NCBI GenBank assembly: GCA_037575805.1
Contig: JAZHPD010000082.1
Span: 1 to 64,000, forward strand
Length of the DNA: 64,000 nt
Source: Lecanicillium sp. G3
Taxonomy: Eukaryota > Ascomycota > Sordariomycetes > Hypocreales > Cordycipitaceae
Direction: 5' to 3'
Both the position numbers and the translations under genes were made by a program. The notes beneath the pieces are model-generated. The model was not told the origin of the DNA. It saw only the letters and a list, made by a program, of their open reading frames with translations, and ran no database searches. Below, in pieces: positions 11,307-23,224 of the stretch (the first letter of the stretch is position 1; each line of letters starts with the position of its first letter).

Positions 11307-12125
11307 GGCGCTGGAGCAGGCCAGCAAACGGCGGGGAGAAGGCAGCGCGGTGTATCTCTGAACATTGATGAGCCTTTATTAAGTGCCAAGCGGACGCGAC
11401 TGGTGGGATAGAGCATGAGGCTAGCGACGGCTAACGATGGCGATATCACGTGAGGCTATATGGCAAAACTTGATCTCGGTTATGCCCAAACAGAGTTGAA
11501 TAGGAATATTTCGAGATCAGGAAGCTTTCCATAAATTGCCTGCGTCGCGTCGATGTTGCGTGAGGTGCATTTACCGTGCGTGCGTCGGCCTCCGCCTGGT
11601 TGTCGATAAGCTTGGACACTGGCTAGCAGCACATCAGGCTGAACCACACGCCATGCTGATTATGCGTGGCTTATTATGCATGGGGTTTCCTCCCGACTGC
11701 TCACTGCGAGTTCCATATATACCCGTCATGCCTTGGCGGTGTGGTGACCAGTGGATGCGAGGCTTGCGGCAAGATCGAGGATCAACCCAGCTTCGCCCAA
11801 AATGGCTGCTAGTCAACGCGGTTGACGGCCCGAGAGAGAAGCGCGCACCGATGTCACGAATATGGACAAAGTTAAATTGACGCAGCAAACCTTGTTTTAA
11901 GGGAACAAAAGTCTCCGAAAAGTCCCCGGGTCAGATCGCGATGCTAGCGTTCAGGTCCAGAGATGAATGTCTCCGGGGGGGAACGCGTGAGACGCAATAG
12001 TCGCCGGTGCGTGTATATATAACCTGTAATTTCATACATTTTCTTCCTGTCAGTATCTTTACCAATGAACAAGATCAAATATTCTTTCAATTTTTTACGG
12101 ACCTCTTTCTTTCAAAAACTTCACT
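11307..12125. other. Divergent promoter region
   Basis: This separates the Zn2Cys6 gene (minus) from the methyltransferase gene (plus). A TATA-like stretch is present at 12012-12022. Short open frames here lack any conserved feature. Confidence 0.45.
12012..12022 (+). promoter_or_regulatory. TATA-like element of the methyltransferase gene
   Basis: GTGTATATATAACC lies about 105 bases before the ATG at 12126, a usual spacing for a fungal TATA element plus a short leader. Confidence 0.4.
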
Positions 12126-13160
12126 ATGTCTGCCGCCAGTACCACCACTGCGGCACCTCCCAGCTCGGCCACCCTATCCAAGAATATCTCCGAACAATTT
12201 AGCAATATCGATAAGGACAACAATTTCTGGGTGCGTGTGAGCAAAAATGTAATCGGCAAGCTTGCAAGCCCTCTTCTGCCACAGATGGGCTTGGCGGCAG
12301 ACCGCACGGAGCCGGTTGTCCTGCTGGACAATGCTGCCGGCGCGGGAGTGCTAGCTCAGGAACTGCACAAGCTGCTACCCAAGGAAACGCTTGAAAGGGG
12401 ATCGGTACTATCTACAGATAACTCCGAATCTCTTATAGAAATACTGAAAGGACGAATCGAGAATGAGGGATGGATCAACACATCGGCGCAGTTGGCGGAT
12501 GCGCAGGTTAGAAACACCGTCCGACAAGACATGTTGAAGCCGGAGACTAACGCTGTTGTAGGATACGAAGCTTCCCGACAACTCATACACCCACGTCACG
12601 ATTTGCCTTGGCCTACACATTATGCCAAACCCTGATGCTGCTGTCAAAGGCAAGTATAAATGCTGCGTTCTCGCCGAGCCTTCCGATTAACAACATGTGT
12701 AGATGCCATTCGCGTTCTCAAGCCCGGTGGCATTTTCGGTGCCACTACTCTCCCCGAACACAAAGCGAACCAGTTCTGGGTCCGCGACATGCGCAGTGCC
12801 TTTGCAGCCATGCCGTTTGAAGCACCGTTTCCGGACAAGATGCCCATGCAGTTGCACGCTTCGGGTCACTGGTACGACCCGGCCTGGGTTGAGACGCACC
12901 TCGCGTCTTTCGGTCTGCAGGACGTCAAGGTCACAATACAGGAGGGTTCATACTTTGTCAACAGTGCGGACGAGTTTGTCGAGTACTTTACCATGATGCT
13001 CCCGTTCATACTCAAGTCTTACTGGTCCGAGGAGCAAAGGGAAGCTCACAGTGAAGACGAGGTGAAGGAGTTGATCCGAAGCCACTTGGCCGAGAAGTAT
13101 GGAGGCAAAGGATGGGAGATGAAGTGGGATGTCCTGTACATGAGTGGCCGGGTTGAGTAG
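12126..13160 (+). CDS. Class I SAM-dependent methyltransferase
   Basis: Three exons (12126-12506, 12562-12649, 12703-13160) give a 308-aa protein. Motif I for SAM binding is VVLLDNAAGAGVLAQEL at about residues 61-77, an acidic residue follows in VLSTDNSE, and the post-motif region reads ICLGLHIMPNP and then VLKPGGIFGATTLPEH. This is the Rossmann order of UbiE/COQ5-like small-molecule methyltransferases. Intron 1 (55 bp) is ordinary GT-AG with an ACTAAC branch point. Intron 2 (53 bp) is GC-AG: exon AAAG, then GCAAGT. It is required to join AVK to DAIRVLKPGG in frame. There is no signal peptide, so it is probably cytosolic. The substrate is unknown; enzymes of this type often serve secondary metabolism, but no biosynthetic core gene is adjacent. 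Confidence 0.85.
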
Positions 13161-13600
13161 AGATGGAAGAGGTTGATTGGGAGGATGAAAGAATTGGTGA
13201 TTTGTTGTAATGGACAGTCTAGGGTAGGCAGGATCAGTTTAGCAGTGGCAATACCCTGGCCCCCTGAAGAACACAGCCCGATGCGCTAAAGATTAGCCAC
13301 ATGCCCCCTGTAATTTTCCGCTGGACCGCCCCCTACACGTGATGCTACTACGTCAACGTGCCCGAGTCTGCTCGCATGGCGCAAACGCAAAAGCCACGTC
13401 TCAACCGTCGACGTTTGCGTGTGCATTGTCGGTGTGTGCCTGAGTTGCGTTGCTGCTGGTCATACAATCTAAAAGAGAACTCTACTACCGCGCATGACGG
13501 AAATCCACGTTCATCAGATGTCGAGATAGCCCGCCGAATCACCATCCAGCCCTGCGAGACCGAGCCCCCCCTCCTGTTCGCATCAAAGACATAACTCGCC
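13161..13600. other. Intergenic, no gene seen
   Basis: This holds the 3' region of the methyltransferase and the promoter of the membrane-protein gene. Short frames on both strands show no conservation. Confidence 0.4.
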
Positions 13601-14524
13601 ATGCATGCGCTCGCGATAGTACCAGCGCTCGCCGCGCTCGCCTCTGCCGTGACAGATGTGGACCACGCTGTTCTTCCCTCATACCACTACGGCGCATCCA
13701 TTCCCATCGAATGCATGAACCGCAGCTCGTGCGTGTCCCCTTGCCGAGTCGCCCCTCTATTGACCACCTGCTAACTGTTCCACTCCAGGGAAACCGGCGA
13801 ACACATCGAAAACAGTAACCACGAGCTCCAATGGATCCCATTCCCCGTCTGCAAGGAGACAAATAAGCCGCTCGAATTCGGCTACGGCATCGAGGGCGAG
13901 GTCAACTGCACCATCCCCATCTCTCACGACTTCTTCCACCTCCTCGAGTTCTACATCCACTCCGATGCGCCGCTCTCTTGTCGCTTGCCCGCGCGCCCAC
14001 CTGCGCAGGTCAGCATCATTGGCGAGACGCCTCCCGAGCAGGAGTACATTCCTCTCGTCTTTGCCGTCGCTGGCACCCTGCAGCTCAGCCACATGCACGT
14101 CTCGACGCACATGAACGTACTGCTGCACTCTGTGCCTAAGCATCATGTGCACCACCACGACAGCGGCGTTCTCGACTCGGCCATTTCGTACAGCACCAGT
14201 CCGCTGAGCCATATGCAGGGTACCGAATCGACGAAACTGACGATTGGTGAGCCTCTTCCGCTCCAATTCTCTGTGCGATGGTTCCCCACACCGCATCTGC
14301 CACACTCTGAAGGACGGGTCGAGTGGCAGGGACTCGGAGGACATATTTATGCGAGCACCTTCTTTTACAGCTTGGTCTCGTTTATCGCAGGCGGTCTCGT
14401 TGCCGCAATGTACACCATGGGTGTTATTCTGCCGCGGAGATTGAAGGGCAGAGCGCTGGGGGGAGCGACGCCGTTGGGACACGGCATCGGTAACGGCTGG
14501 GGTTACTCGAAGCGAATGGATTAA
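13601..14524 (+). CDS. Type I membrane protein of unknown function
   Basis: Two exons (13601-13728 and 13789-14524; 60-bp intron with GCTAAC branch point and CTCCAG acceptor) encode 287 aa. The N-terminus MHALAIVPALAALASA is a signal peptide. A luminal or extracellular region follows with several Cys and NxS/T sites (MNRSS, NCTI) and a His-rich stretch (KHHVHHHD). A single hydrophobic span lies near the C-terminus (YSLVSFIAGGLVAAMYTMGV, about residues 240-260), with a short basic cytosolic tail (PRRLKGR). I do not recognise a named family. It is probably an ER or secretory-pathway protein because of the signal, the single span and the short basic tail. The 3' end converges with the EXPERA gene 185 bp away. 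Confidence 0.8.
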
Positions 14525-14709
14525 AGATCGCGTCGAGTGTACAAGGATGGATTTAAAATAAAAAAAAGGAACACGGTCATATCACAAGGCGTTTTTGTTT
14601 GGTTACTGTACTACTATATTACACGCAGTAATGCATCACTCGCGACGACATTTTTATTGTAGCTTTCTTGCCTGATACCTTACTTTCCCAAGTACCACTT
14701 CGTGCACCA

Positions 14710-15387
14710 TTATGCGTCCTTTGCCTCGGCATCTTCAGCTTCCTGCACGCGAGGGAGCAGTCGCTGAAACATGTCCACCGCCAAAACGGCAGCTATATCG
14801 GATTAGTACTGCTAAACCCACAACTCGCGAGGGAGCAACATGACTTACGAATCACTACAAAAGGCAAATATGTCCCATAAAGAAGCTTGTCTTTCTTATC
14901 CGCCGGCACCTCGCCCGGCCCCATGTGCAGCAGCTCGAAGCAGCAGGCCGCCGAGCCCATAAACGTGAGGCACCCGAACGCGAGTCCCGCCAGCTCCGCG
15001 GGGCCGTTGATGCGCTGCGTCGAAGCGAGCTGGGATACGAGGTACGCGGCGAGCGGGAACTGCACAAGCGCCTCGATGTACAGGAAGACCTGGAACCAGG
15101 GCGCCGCGTGAGCGGCCGAGGTCGCCGCGAAGAAGGGGTCGCCGGAGGAAGCGACGTAGTTGCGGCGCACGCCGACGAGGAAGTGCAGCGGGGATCCGGG
15201 TTCTCGCCAGAGCTGTCTGGGGTAGAAGGCGACGAGGTCGAGGGCTTGTGATGCGTCAGCGCGGTATCGTGGATGAAGATGGGGGCGGGGGGGGGGGGGG
15301 CGGCCTTGGCTGCTTACCGAGCATGCCCGCGAGCTGCAGGCCAATGATGAGTAGGTATCCCCAGTCGCGCACGGGTTTATTTGCCAT
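14710..15387 (-). CDS. EXPERA / TMEM97-like membrane protein
   Basis: Three exons (15318-15387, 14849-15244, 14710-14792) encode 182 aa. The protein starts MANKPVRDWGYLLIIGLQLA and has four hydrophobic segments. It carries family-like elements: LDLVAFYPRQLW after the first helix, PWFQVFLYIEALVQFP in the second, and the ending LYGTYLPFVVIPAVLAVDM. This matches the EXPERA domain shared by TMEM97/sigma-2 receptor and emopamil-binding-protein relatives, which are ER membrane proteins linked to sterol metabolism. Intron 1 (15245-15317) contains a long C run on the coding strand (G run at about 15284-15300). Intron 2 (14793-14848) has a TACTAATCC branch point. The exact ligand or enzyme role cannot be told. 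Confidence 0.85.
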
Positions 15388-15669
15388 GGTGAGAAATATA
15401 GATCAGGTGGGAGTTTAGGTGGATGAACACAGCAGTTGGACAAAACAATCGCGATGAATTGTTTGTCTTGAGATTACCTACCAGGGGAAGCTAGCAGTTG
15501 GTGGAGTAGCGGCGCGGCTCCGAGCATTTCGGGCCGGATCTCGCTCCGACCGGACGACTTACACAAGTCAGCATGCACCACTCACTCTATAAATCTGCTT
15601 ATTTACAGCTATTAAAATAATCTACTAAATGGTATCTTTCTTATATATGTGTGTGTGTTATCGATATGC

Positions 15670-17999
15670 TTATAAATTCATGTTGCCTGCCATAAAGTCT
15701 GGCTGTTGCTGGCTCATGAGCATATCTTGCCAGAAGGCCTCGCTAAACTGAAAGTCCGACAAAAAGGCCGGAATCGGCTGTTGAGTTGTTTCCATAATCG
15801 ACTCACCCGACATGGACACACTGCTCATCCCCTGGCCCGTGGGGTATTCCATGACCGGTGCCCGCGGCGCCTGCGCCGTTGCTGTCCCCGGCTCAGTGCC
15901 TCCAGACGTAGTCTTCTGCGATGTATCTGCGGCGATCCTAGTATCGTACCAGTGTTTGATCCAGCGCATTTTCTGCACGTAACTCTCCATTATGACTGCC
16001 TTGGAATCAACAATCTTGTCGCTGGATGCGTTCTCCTTTATCCATGCCGCCGCCTCCTCGTAGTGCGAAGCCAGCTCCGCCACGGCTGCGCCAAAGTCGA
16101 ACCGCCGCCGCGCGACCGCGGCGTCCCAATCCTCGGCCTCGTGGAACAGTACGCGGGATGCCGTGATGGTGCAAAAGGCGATGAATCCCGTCATTGTGGA
16201 GGGCCGGAGAATCGTCTGCCTGAGCGTGACGGAACGACGTGCGGCAAAGAACGCTGAGCAGGCGTCGACGAGGGCCCAGAGCATGTCGGTGCGGCGAAAG
16301 GGGTCGAGATTCGTGGAATTAGCTGTGTTGGACGCCGAGTCGGAGGATGTGAGAGGCATCGCAGGCTGCATGCCAAGTACAGGCTCGTAGAGGCGGACGA
16401 CGAGGGCGTGGTACAGTTGGCGAAACATGGCTAGGTGCACGCGTTAGTAAATTGCCTCCAAAACTATCTGAATATAGGTGAAAAAAAAAAAAAAAAAAAA
16501 AAAAAAAACTTACTGTTGTTTTGCACCTCTAGCCTTTGTGACTTTACAAACTTATCCATACTGCTGCGCGTCATGGTCATTGTCATCTCCTGCGCATGGC
16601 TGTACACAGTTGACGTCTGGCCCCAGACATATTCAACACCGGGCAGCGCGCTCAGTCCTTTTTGCGCAATTCGCTGGAGCCGAATACTTGCAGACAAGAC
16701 TTCATCGAATGGGTGCTGGCACAGCGCCGCCATAGAGTCGCAGCATTTCGTAAGGTGCGAGTTCCACGCCAGGCTGGGTCCTCTGCGGAATACGGACATT
16801 GTTCTGCACATATTAGTGACAAGACATTCCAAATTATTCTCGATTCAGGCTTTCAACTTACACTGCTGCCACGTAGTGCAGTCCCAGTACAGCGCGTATC
16901 TCAGTGGGCGTCTGCGCTTTGCGTCGCTTCATCAGGTGCGTCTTGTTCATGTTGCACCACGCCGCGCCCAGGAGCGACTGCTTATTAATAGTGCCGCTAT
17001 CCGGAGGCCAGTCGAGTTTCAAATCGAGTACAATGTTCTGGGCGAGGTTTATGAACATGGATGAGTCTGTATCGAAGTAGAAGTGAAAGGATGCCCTGGG
17101 TTGCCTGTCAGTGGTCCCTTTTCTTATTTCAACGGCGCGCAAACATACCATATTAGATGTACAAGGATTGCTTGCAGCATCTCTAGACTCTTTTCTTGTT
17201 GTACAATCATGCGCTCCGCAATATGTCGCCGCAGCCACATTTTGACGTCCGTGTCAATTTCCTCCGACGTCTGCGCGACGGCCGCCATGATCATCCAGAA
17301 GAGCGCTTCCGCATTGTGATATAGATTCTGAGCCGTGGTTGTCTCTTCGATAACGACAAAAGGGAACATTGGTACATATTCCCGCTTGTAGATTTCAAGA
17401 AACTCTGTCGCTTCAGCAAATGTTACGCTGAAGCCAGGGACCATATGAACTCTGTCGTTGGCGTCGCGGCCGCTGTCATCCGCAGAGGTCATTCGTACTT
17501 GGTGAGCTTCTGAAACACGCCGATGCGGCTTTGATGTGCTGGACTGGCTTTCCGGCGTAAGTGGTGAATCAGCCTGGGAAGTATGCGCCGAAGCGGTTGC
17601 GGCCGCAGATTGCTGGCCTGCTTTCTGGTTCGACGCGAGTATCGACATGATGCCGTCAAGCTTCTGCTCTAGCTGCGCGACGCGACTTCAAAATGTCAAC
17701 AGCGATTCTAAAATAGAATGCGCCCATTGATGCTTACTTGGACTTGGCTCTCTTCTTTCTGGGCACATTTGCTGGTACACTGCAGGGAATCCCTAAGCGA
17801 CCACACCTGTACTCGTCAGTCTCCGCGGTTCCGATCGCACATGTCGCACACACCTTGTACATGCAGTGACATCAGCTGGCGACCCGGACGGCCAGCGACA
17901 CTTCATTTTGAGTCGCGAGCAATTGGCGCACGCCCGCATCTTGACCGCGCTCTGCTGTGGCGGCCAGCCTGGCGACAGTGAAGCGTCGGAGTGCTCCAT
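15670..17999 (-). CDS. Zn2Cys6 transcription factor (Leu3-like cluster)
   Basis: Six exons (17854-17999, 17738-17806, 17149-17685, 16862-17104, 16514-16803, 15670-16430) encode 681 aa. The zinc cluster is C24-x2-C27-x6-C34-x12-C47-x2-C50-x6-C57 (ACANCSRLKMKC, then CTRCGRLGIPC), followed by a basic RKKRAKSK linker and a predicted coiled coil (NRVAQLEQKLDGIMSILAS). The long Ser/Pro-rich segment leads into a helical fungal regulatory domain. The C-terminus holds an acidic/aromatic stretch FLSDFQFSEAFWQDML that could be an activation region. The wide x12 spacing and CRWP word resemble Leu3-type factors. I chose MEHSDASLS because the upstream in-frame codon is TTG. Intron 5 carries a ~28-base T run on the coding strand. 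Confidence 0.85.
16479..16508. repeat. Poly(A) tract inside an intron
   Basis: About 28 uninterrupted adenines on the plus strand (T on the coding strand) lie within the fifth intron (16431-16513) of the Zn2Cys6 gene, directly after the donor GTAAG. The length of such a run is often unreliable in assemblies. Confidence 0.85.
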
Positions 18000-18648
18000 A
18001 TTTTCCACGATTTGTTTCTCAATTTTTACAAGTAGCCTCAAGAGACAGAGTACTAGATAATAGACGACAGTTGATTTAGATTTTGGAAAGACGAAAAAGC
18101 TAGATGACGAGGCTCTGCATCGAATACGCGACAGAGTCGGGTACCGGAGCTAACGAAATTACCGGTCCGTACCATGCATTGCTCCAGCCTCCGGCTGCAT
18201 CTATGGTGGCGCAATGACTCGGTCGGAGTCGGACAACTTTTAAACCCGTATCCCGACCGTTAGGGGTACAAAAGCTTCCCTTTTGAAGCGACCGGCATAA
18301 CTTTGCTTTCCCTATCCCTGTACTGCATTGCGGAAGTTTAAAAGCTGGATATCAGAGACCGTGGAAATCAACAAATTGACCAGAAGTATTATAATTAAAA
18401 GAAGGTGCGTAAACTACACGACTATGTGCCTCCGTAAAGCTATAGACTCTCAAGTTCGCTCGGGGTATCGAAGAGAACAATAAAGCACCCGCGCAGCGAT
18501 ATATAAAAGGAGAAGAAGAACAATTCTGTGAATCCTGTTCACAATTCAATCTGCAGCAAGTGATCCACCCATCATGACTTTTTTTTTTTTTTTGGGTTCA
18601 TGAACAACATTTCTGTCGTCCCTTTTACACAGCAGCGGTCACTCTCTT
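18000..18648. other. Intergenic, no gene seen
   Basis: This is the promoter of the Zn2Cys6 gene and the 3' region of the RGS gene. A poly(T) run lies at about 18579-18593. A TATA-like word at about 18499-18509 on the plus strand is not followed by a credible gene. Confidence 0.4.
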
Positions 18649-20367
18649 CTAGACAGTGCCCGCAGCGCTGGTGGCGTCAAAGGACCGACGCTGGCGGATG
18701 TACTTGGGCCAGGTGTTTGTCAGAATCAAGTACTTGATGCTGAGCTCCGCCTCGGCGAAGACATTTTCATCGAAGAGGTCCGGGATTGCGCCCGTGTAGC
18801 GGACCACGGCAGCCGCATTGTCAGCAGCCGTGCGAGGCTCATCCGCGAAAGGCGTCGCGGGGTCGTACGTGTTCGATTCTTGGTTGACGACGAGGCGCGC
18901 GGCGTCCTCGAAGACGGACTCGAGCTTGCGGAAGTCCTGCGAGGAGAGGTTGATCTGGAACTCGGCGCAGCTGGCGCTGATGAAGTCCAGGTAGATGTGC
19001 AGAGCACCCTCGAACATCTCGCGCGAGGTAATCTTGGTGGGTGACGCAAGAGACTTCTCATCCTCGCTGCCGCTGCCACCGATGCTTCTGGTGGAAGAGA
19101 CGTTGTGGGCGAGCTTCCAGTCTCGGACGCGCATGAGGAAGGCGACGTTCTCACCGGAGAAATCCTTGAGGGCAGAGAACTCCTGGAGCGGCTCGGGGTT
19201 CTTCTCGAGGGTGTGCTCAAGGGCATCCATGGTGAGGATGGAGCCACCGGAGCTGGAGCTGACCGAGGGTGCAGCACGAGACAAACGCGAGGCCCAGGTG
19301 GTACCAGAAATCTCTGAATGCATCGACTTGCCATCCTTATGGACACCGAGGCGCTGACGCGACTCCCAGCGGGCGATGGACTCCAGAGTCTCCTGGCTGA
19401 GGTTGCGCTGCTTGCACACCTCCCAAACGGGGACGAAGACAGTGAAGATCTCAAGGAACATGATGGAGACGGCAATCCACATGGGCGGGATGAAGTAGTT
19501 GTTGACGGGCGCCATGGCAGGCACGTAGATGCCAATGAGCCACATGGGCGCGGCGTGGAGGCTGGAGAGACAGCAGCCGATGGTTTGGAGGCGCCAGCCC
19601 TGGGTGTCGTGGACCTTGCGGGCGCGGAAGAGGATAACGGGCGCGACAATCCAGGCCCAAAAGAATTGCCAGAAAATGGATGGCCACCACTCCCAACCGC
19701 GACCCTGGGCAACCTTGACCTCCATGGGCGTACCGGTGACCTCGGTGCCGTCAATACCCCAGGAGTCATGGAACTTGCGGGAGATGAGGAACATGAAGAC
19801 AGTCAAGCTCACCTGCGTGTGCTGTTAGTGAGAGCTCAAAGGTGTCAGGGCACGACTACTTACGTGGAGGGACATGCCGACTGCGACAGCCATGAGAGTC
19901 TTGTTGCTGTAGTCAAGCTGGTCCCACCACACCTTGATTGACTCGCGCAGCGAGATGCGACCGGGGCGGCGAGTGAAGATGCGATAAGGTTCGGCGGTGC
20001 GCTTGGCATACTTCTTCTGCGCATTGGCGACGTACAGGAAACGAGTGTTGGAGGCGTGAAAGAGAGCGATGCCGAGCGGCAGCCAGAGACCCATGATCCA
20101 GTACTCTGCGACCTCTGGCATGAGCGGGCCGTAGACGTAGCCCGTCGTGACACCGAACCAGTAGCAGTGCATGAGCAAGATGCCAGCGAAGGAGATGGGC
20201 AGGCCACGAATGCGCAGAATCTGCATCTTGCGCTTGGACCAAAGATAGCCCATGGCTGTCAAGAGCGTCAGGGTCCATACCGTGGCGAAGGTGAGGTAGA
20301 ATATGCCGACGCCATCGAAACGAGCGACGGGCTTGGTGTCAGCGGTGTTGCCAAGCTCAGAGCCCAT
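18649..20367 (-). CDS. Seven-transmembrane RGS-domain protein
   Basis: Two exons (19864-20367 and 18649-19812; 51-bp intron with CACTAAC branch point) encode 555 aa. The first ~285 residues contain about seven hydrophobic helices, for example GIFYLTFATVWTLTLLTAMG, WIMGLWLPLGIALFHAS, FWQFFWAWIVAPVILF and PPMWIAVSIMFLEIFTVF. A Ser-rich linker follows, and then an RGS domain at about residues 375-525 (EFSALKDFSGENVAFL, FRKLESVFEDAARLV). RGS domains speed GTP hydrolysis by G-alpha subunits. Fungal proteins with this receptor-like layout sit in the plasma membrane and tune G-protein signalling in growth and sporulation. The start MGSELGNTADT precedes the first helix. About 2.9 kb of gene-free DNA lies upstream. 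Confidence 0.9.
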
Positions 20368-23224
20368 GATGACGATCCGACTACAACTCTCTCAGATACC
20401 ACAGATGCAAAGGAAAGGGACGTAGAGTCGTAAAGATATGATGAAGTAATAAAGACCGGAGAAGAAATGAATGTACTGGAGAGATGGAGCCTTGGAGCAA
20501 ACTTTTGGCAGATGGGACGAGATGCGGGTGCCCGTCTTGATATATGTTGCGCGACAGCACCTGTCCCAAAGGTATGGTCCTATAAGCCGGCTTGGTACAG
20601 TGGGCGAGGACCGTTAGCCGCAACTGAATCAGGGATCTACCCTCACGGTCGGACGTTTTCTTGTTCCTCTGCTAGCAACCAGGTCGAGTGTAACCAACAC
20701 GGCAAAAGCAAAATGGGCATTCAGGAGTGGATGCTGGCTGCGGCCACGCGAGTTGCCGTCGACGAGTTAGTTAGTACCCTCTTGTTAATGGTGGGGGGTG
20801 CGAGAGACGAGAGAAACCTGGGGCCTGAGCACGACGACATGCAGGGCACGGCCTTGAAATTTGACCTTTTTCTTCCTGTTTAGCCTGGCGTGGATAGGCA
20901 GGTTATAAGTGACAGGCCATCGACCGGGGTGTCCAGGCGGGAAAGGTGCGGGTGCATGATGGCTTGACGCACGCTATGCTGATCATATCCCCTGCTGGAG
21001 GAGAGAGAAAAGCGGCGCTCTGAGACAACCAGCCATTCCAAAAAGTTTGCTCTTTTTCTTTCTTTTCTTGCCCGCCGCCTGTGGCGCTCGAGGCTGCGTT
21101 GTGGCGACCAACCACACGAAGAGGATACAGCAGTTTGTCTCGTGCTTTATTGCGACTCAGTATGGACATGATCAAGTACGGGGTAGAAATCCACGAGTTA
21201 TGCGTCGCTGGAGCAGGTTTATTGCTGTCCTCGGCGTTCTCTTTACTGAACTACAAGCGATGCAATATCGCGGACGCCACAGTAGATCGCTAGCTGTACG
21301 TCACAAAAGCCGGGAACTCACAAAAGTAGCAATCACAATTACCCTTGCGGAAGCGTGCAATTCGCTTGAAGTTGCTGGTAAACATCTTTGAGGCTGATGC
21401 AAGACAGTTGGGTAATGCAGGTGACGATCGCGTTGTCTCCCCGGCAAGTGTTGTTGTCACAATCACAGTCACACAGGCCCAGCCCGCCTCGGCTTTTCCC
21501 TCTGCAAGATGAGAGCGACAAGGGACCAGTAGCGATATGTGCTCAACGCGTCTTTCTTTCTCTCGGCGTTACTTGGAGCCATTTAATGACTTGTTACTCC
21601 TCACCCTCAGAGCTGAGACTCGAGAAAAGAAAATGCAGGCACATGCAGAGGCAACGCGGAGGATCAAAAAAGAAAGCAGAGGAGAGAAAAAGTCTGCGCG
21701 CCGTTGGACACACCCAGCGAGCGAGTGGGCAAACTAAACGTCTCCCGTCGCGCTCGCGTCCAACCAGCGCACTTGCCGCAAATCCTATCCGAATGTGCGC
21801 AGCGAAAGCAAGTCAGTCTTTTGAGTCAACTAGCCAGCTTAGCCGTCCATTTACGGAGTAGTATGTCCAGCTGCGGGAAATTGTTCGAGAGGCGCTGTGA
21901 GTGGGTTTTCTTAGGGACGGCAAGGGATTCGCAGAAGCAACGGTCGCCGCTACTTGAGGATTAATTGATCAGCGGGCGGGCTGGGCGAAAAAGAAATACA
22001 TGAGAAGAGCCAGCACCAGAGAGCTGGAAACAACGCCCGTTGGCAATGTGGTGTCTGAAATTTTTTTTCTTCTGCAAAAGCATTCACCAACGAGCCGGAA
22101 AGACTTCCATGTGGTGGGCAATTTGCTGTCAGGATAAACGCCAAACTGAGCAGAAGCACACGGACGTTTCCCTCCATGATTGACAGCGGTCGCACAGCAT
22201 GGCATCGTGATGTAGTAACGACAGCGGTCAGTTGTGGCTGGCTGCTCGCAATCTCTCCCAGGTACTCGGTATCACACCAAGCGTTCTATTACGCCGGGAA
22301 ACCCCCAAACCGTCACCTCGTCTTCACAATGCTAACATTATTCATGGTAAATCGCATTAAGAACGATAGCCGCTCTAGTCCTCCGCGTAATAACTGCCGT
22401 CTTCACTTGCACAGATTGGGTTGGAAGGCACCGGACAGCTGCCTTGCTTTCAGGCTGAAAGAGGGTGTCGTCGCACGGACGTTCCCCTCCCACCATTTTA
22501 CTCGAGAAAGAACCCATCACTTTTTAGGGATAATTAATCCGTAACGGGCAAAAGCAATTCCGGCTAGCATTGCCCAAGAGAAATAAAAAATACTTTCGCC
22601 GGAGTGCCCTTCGGCGGCTACCTGCAAAGACGACCCAGATGCAGCGCTGTCGAGCGACCCGGATCTCGGTGCAATGTCAACAGACAAACAAGGCACAAAT
22701 CCGGCCGTCGCTACAAATTAAGCAGCCCAAGCTTAGGCCAGCTGTCGCTTCGGCCGTTCAACATGAATGCCACGCCTCGGCGTTACTGCCGACGAAACAT
22801 GTATCCGGTATTTGCAACGTGGTTGAGTAAAGCGTACTCGGCACCAGGGACCCAGGCCTCATCCGCGATCAAACTGCAGGGCCCAGAATGCAGCCAGGCA
22901 GAGACCGCGTCCCGGCAGCTTTCCTAGCCCACGTTCAATGTCCCAGCGCTGCGTCAACGCTAGCCTGGCGCAGTGTGGTGTCTTACATTTTTGAAAAGAT
23001 GATCAGCGTCTCGTCAGCCAGCACATCATCCCATCGAAAACAATCCAGGATAGCTGTTCTGCAAGTTTCACCGGAGAATTTTGCCGTGAACGCATGGGAC
23101 TTTCAAAACAACCCAATTTTGCCCCCATGTATAAGAAGCGAGAGATGAGTAATCCTGGCAAATAGAGCAAGCCACTAGTACATAGTCACTTGGACGCCCC
23201 AACTTCTACTAGTAAATGAATCAA
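20368..23224. other. 2.9-kb stretch without a supported gene
   Basis: This is the upstream region of the RGS gene and the downstream region of proline dehydrogenase. Open frames such as 20467-20883 and 21388-21861 on the plus strand show no conserved motif and overlap other frames. It may hold long 5' regulatory sequence for the RGS gene; I see no RNA gene or repeat other than a TACGGAGTA word at 21852-21860. Confidence 0.4.

Noticed and set aside
16464..16832. Poly-Phe tail on a predicted peptide
   Set aside because: It is translation of the T run inside intron 5 of the Zn2Cys6 gene, removed by splicing.
20467..20883. 138-aa plus-strand ORF upstream of the RGS gene
   Set aside because: No recognisable domain, no splice or start context; probably chance.
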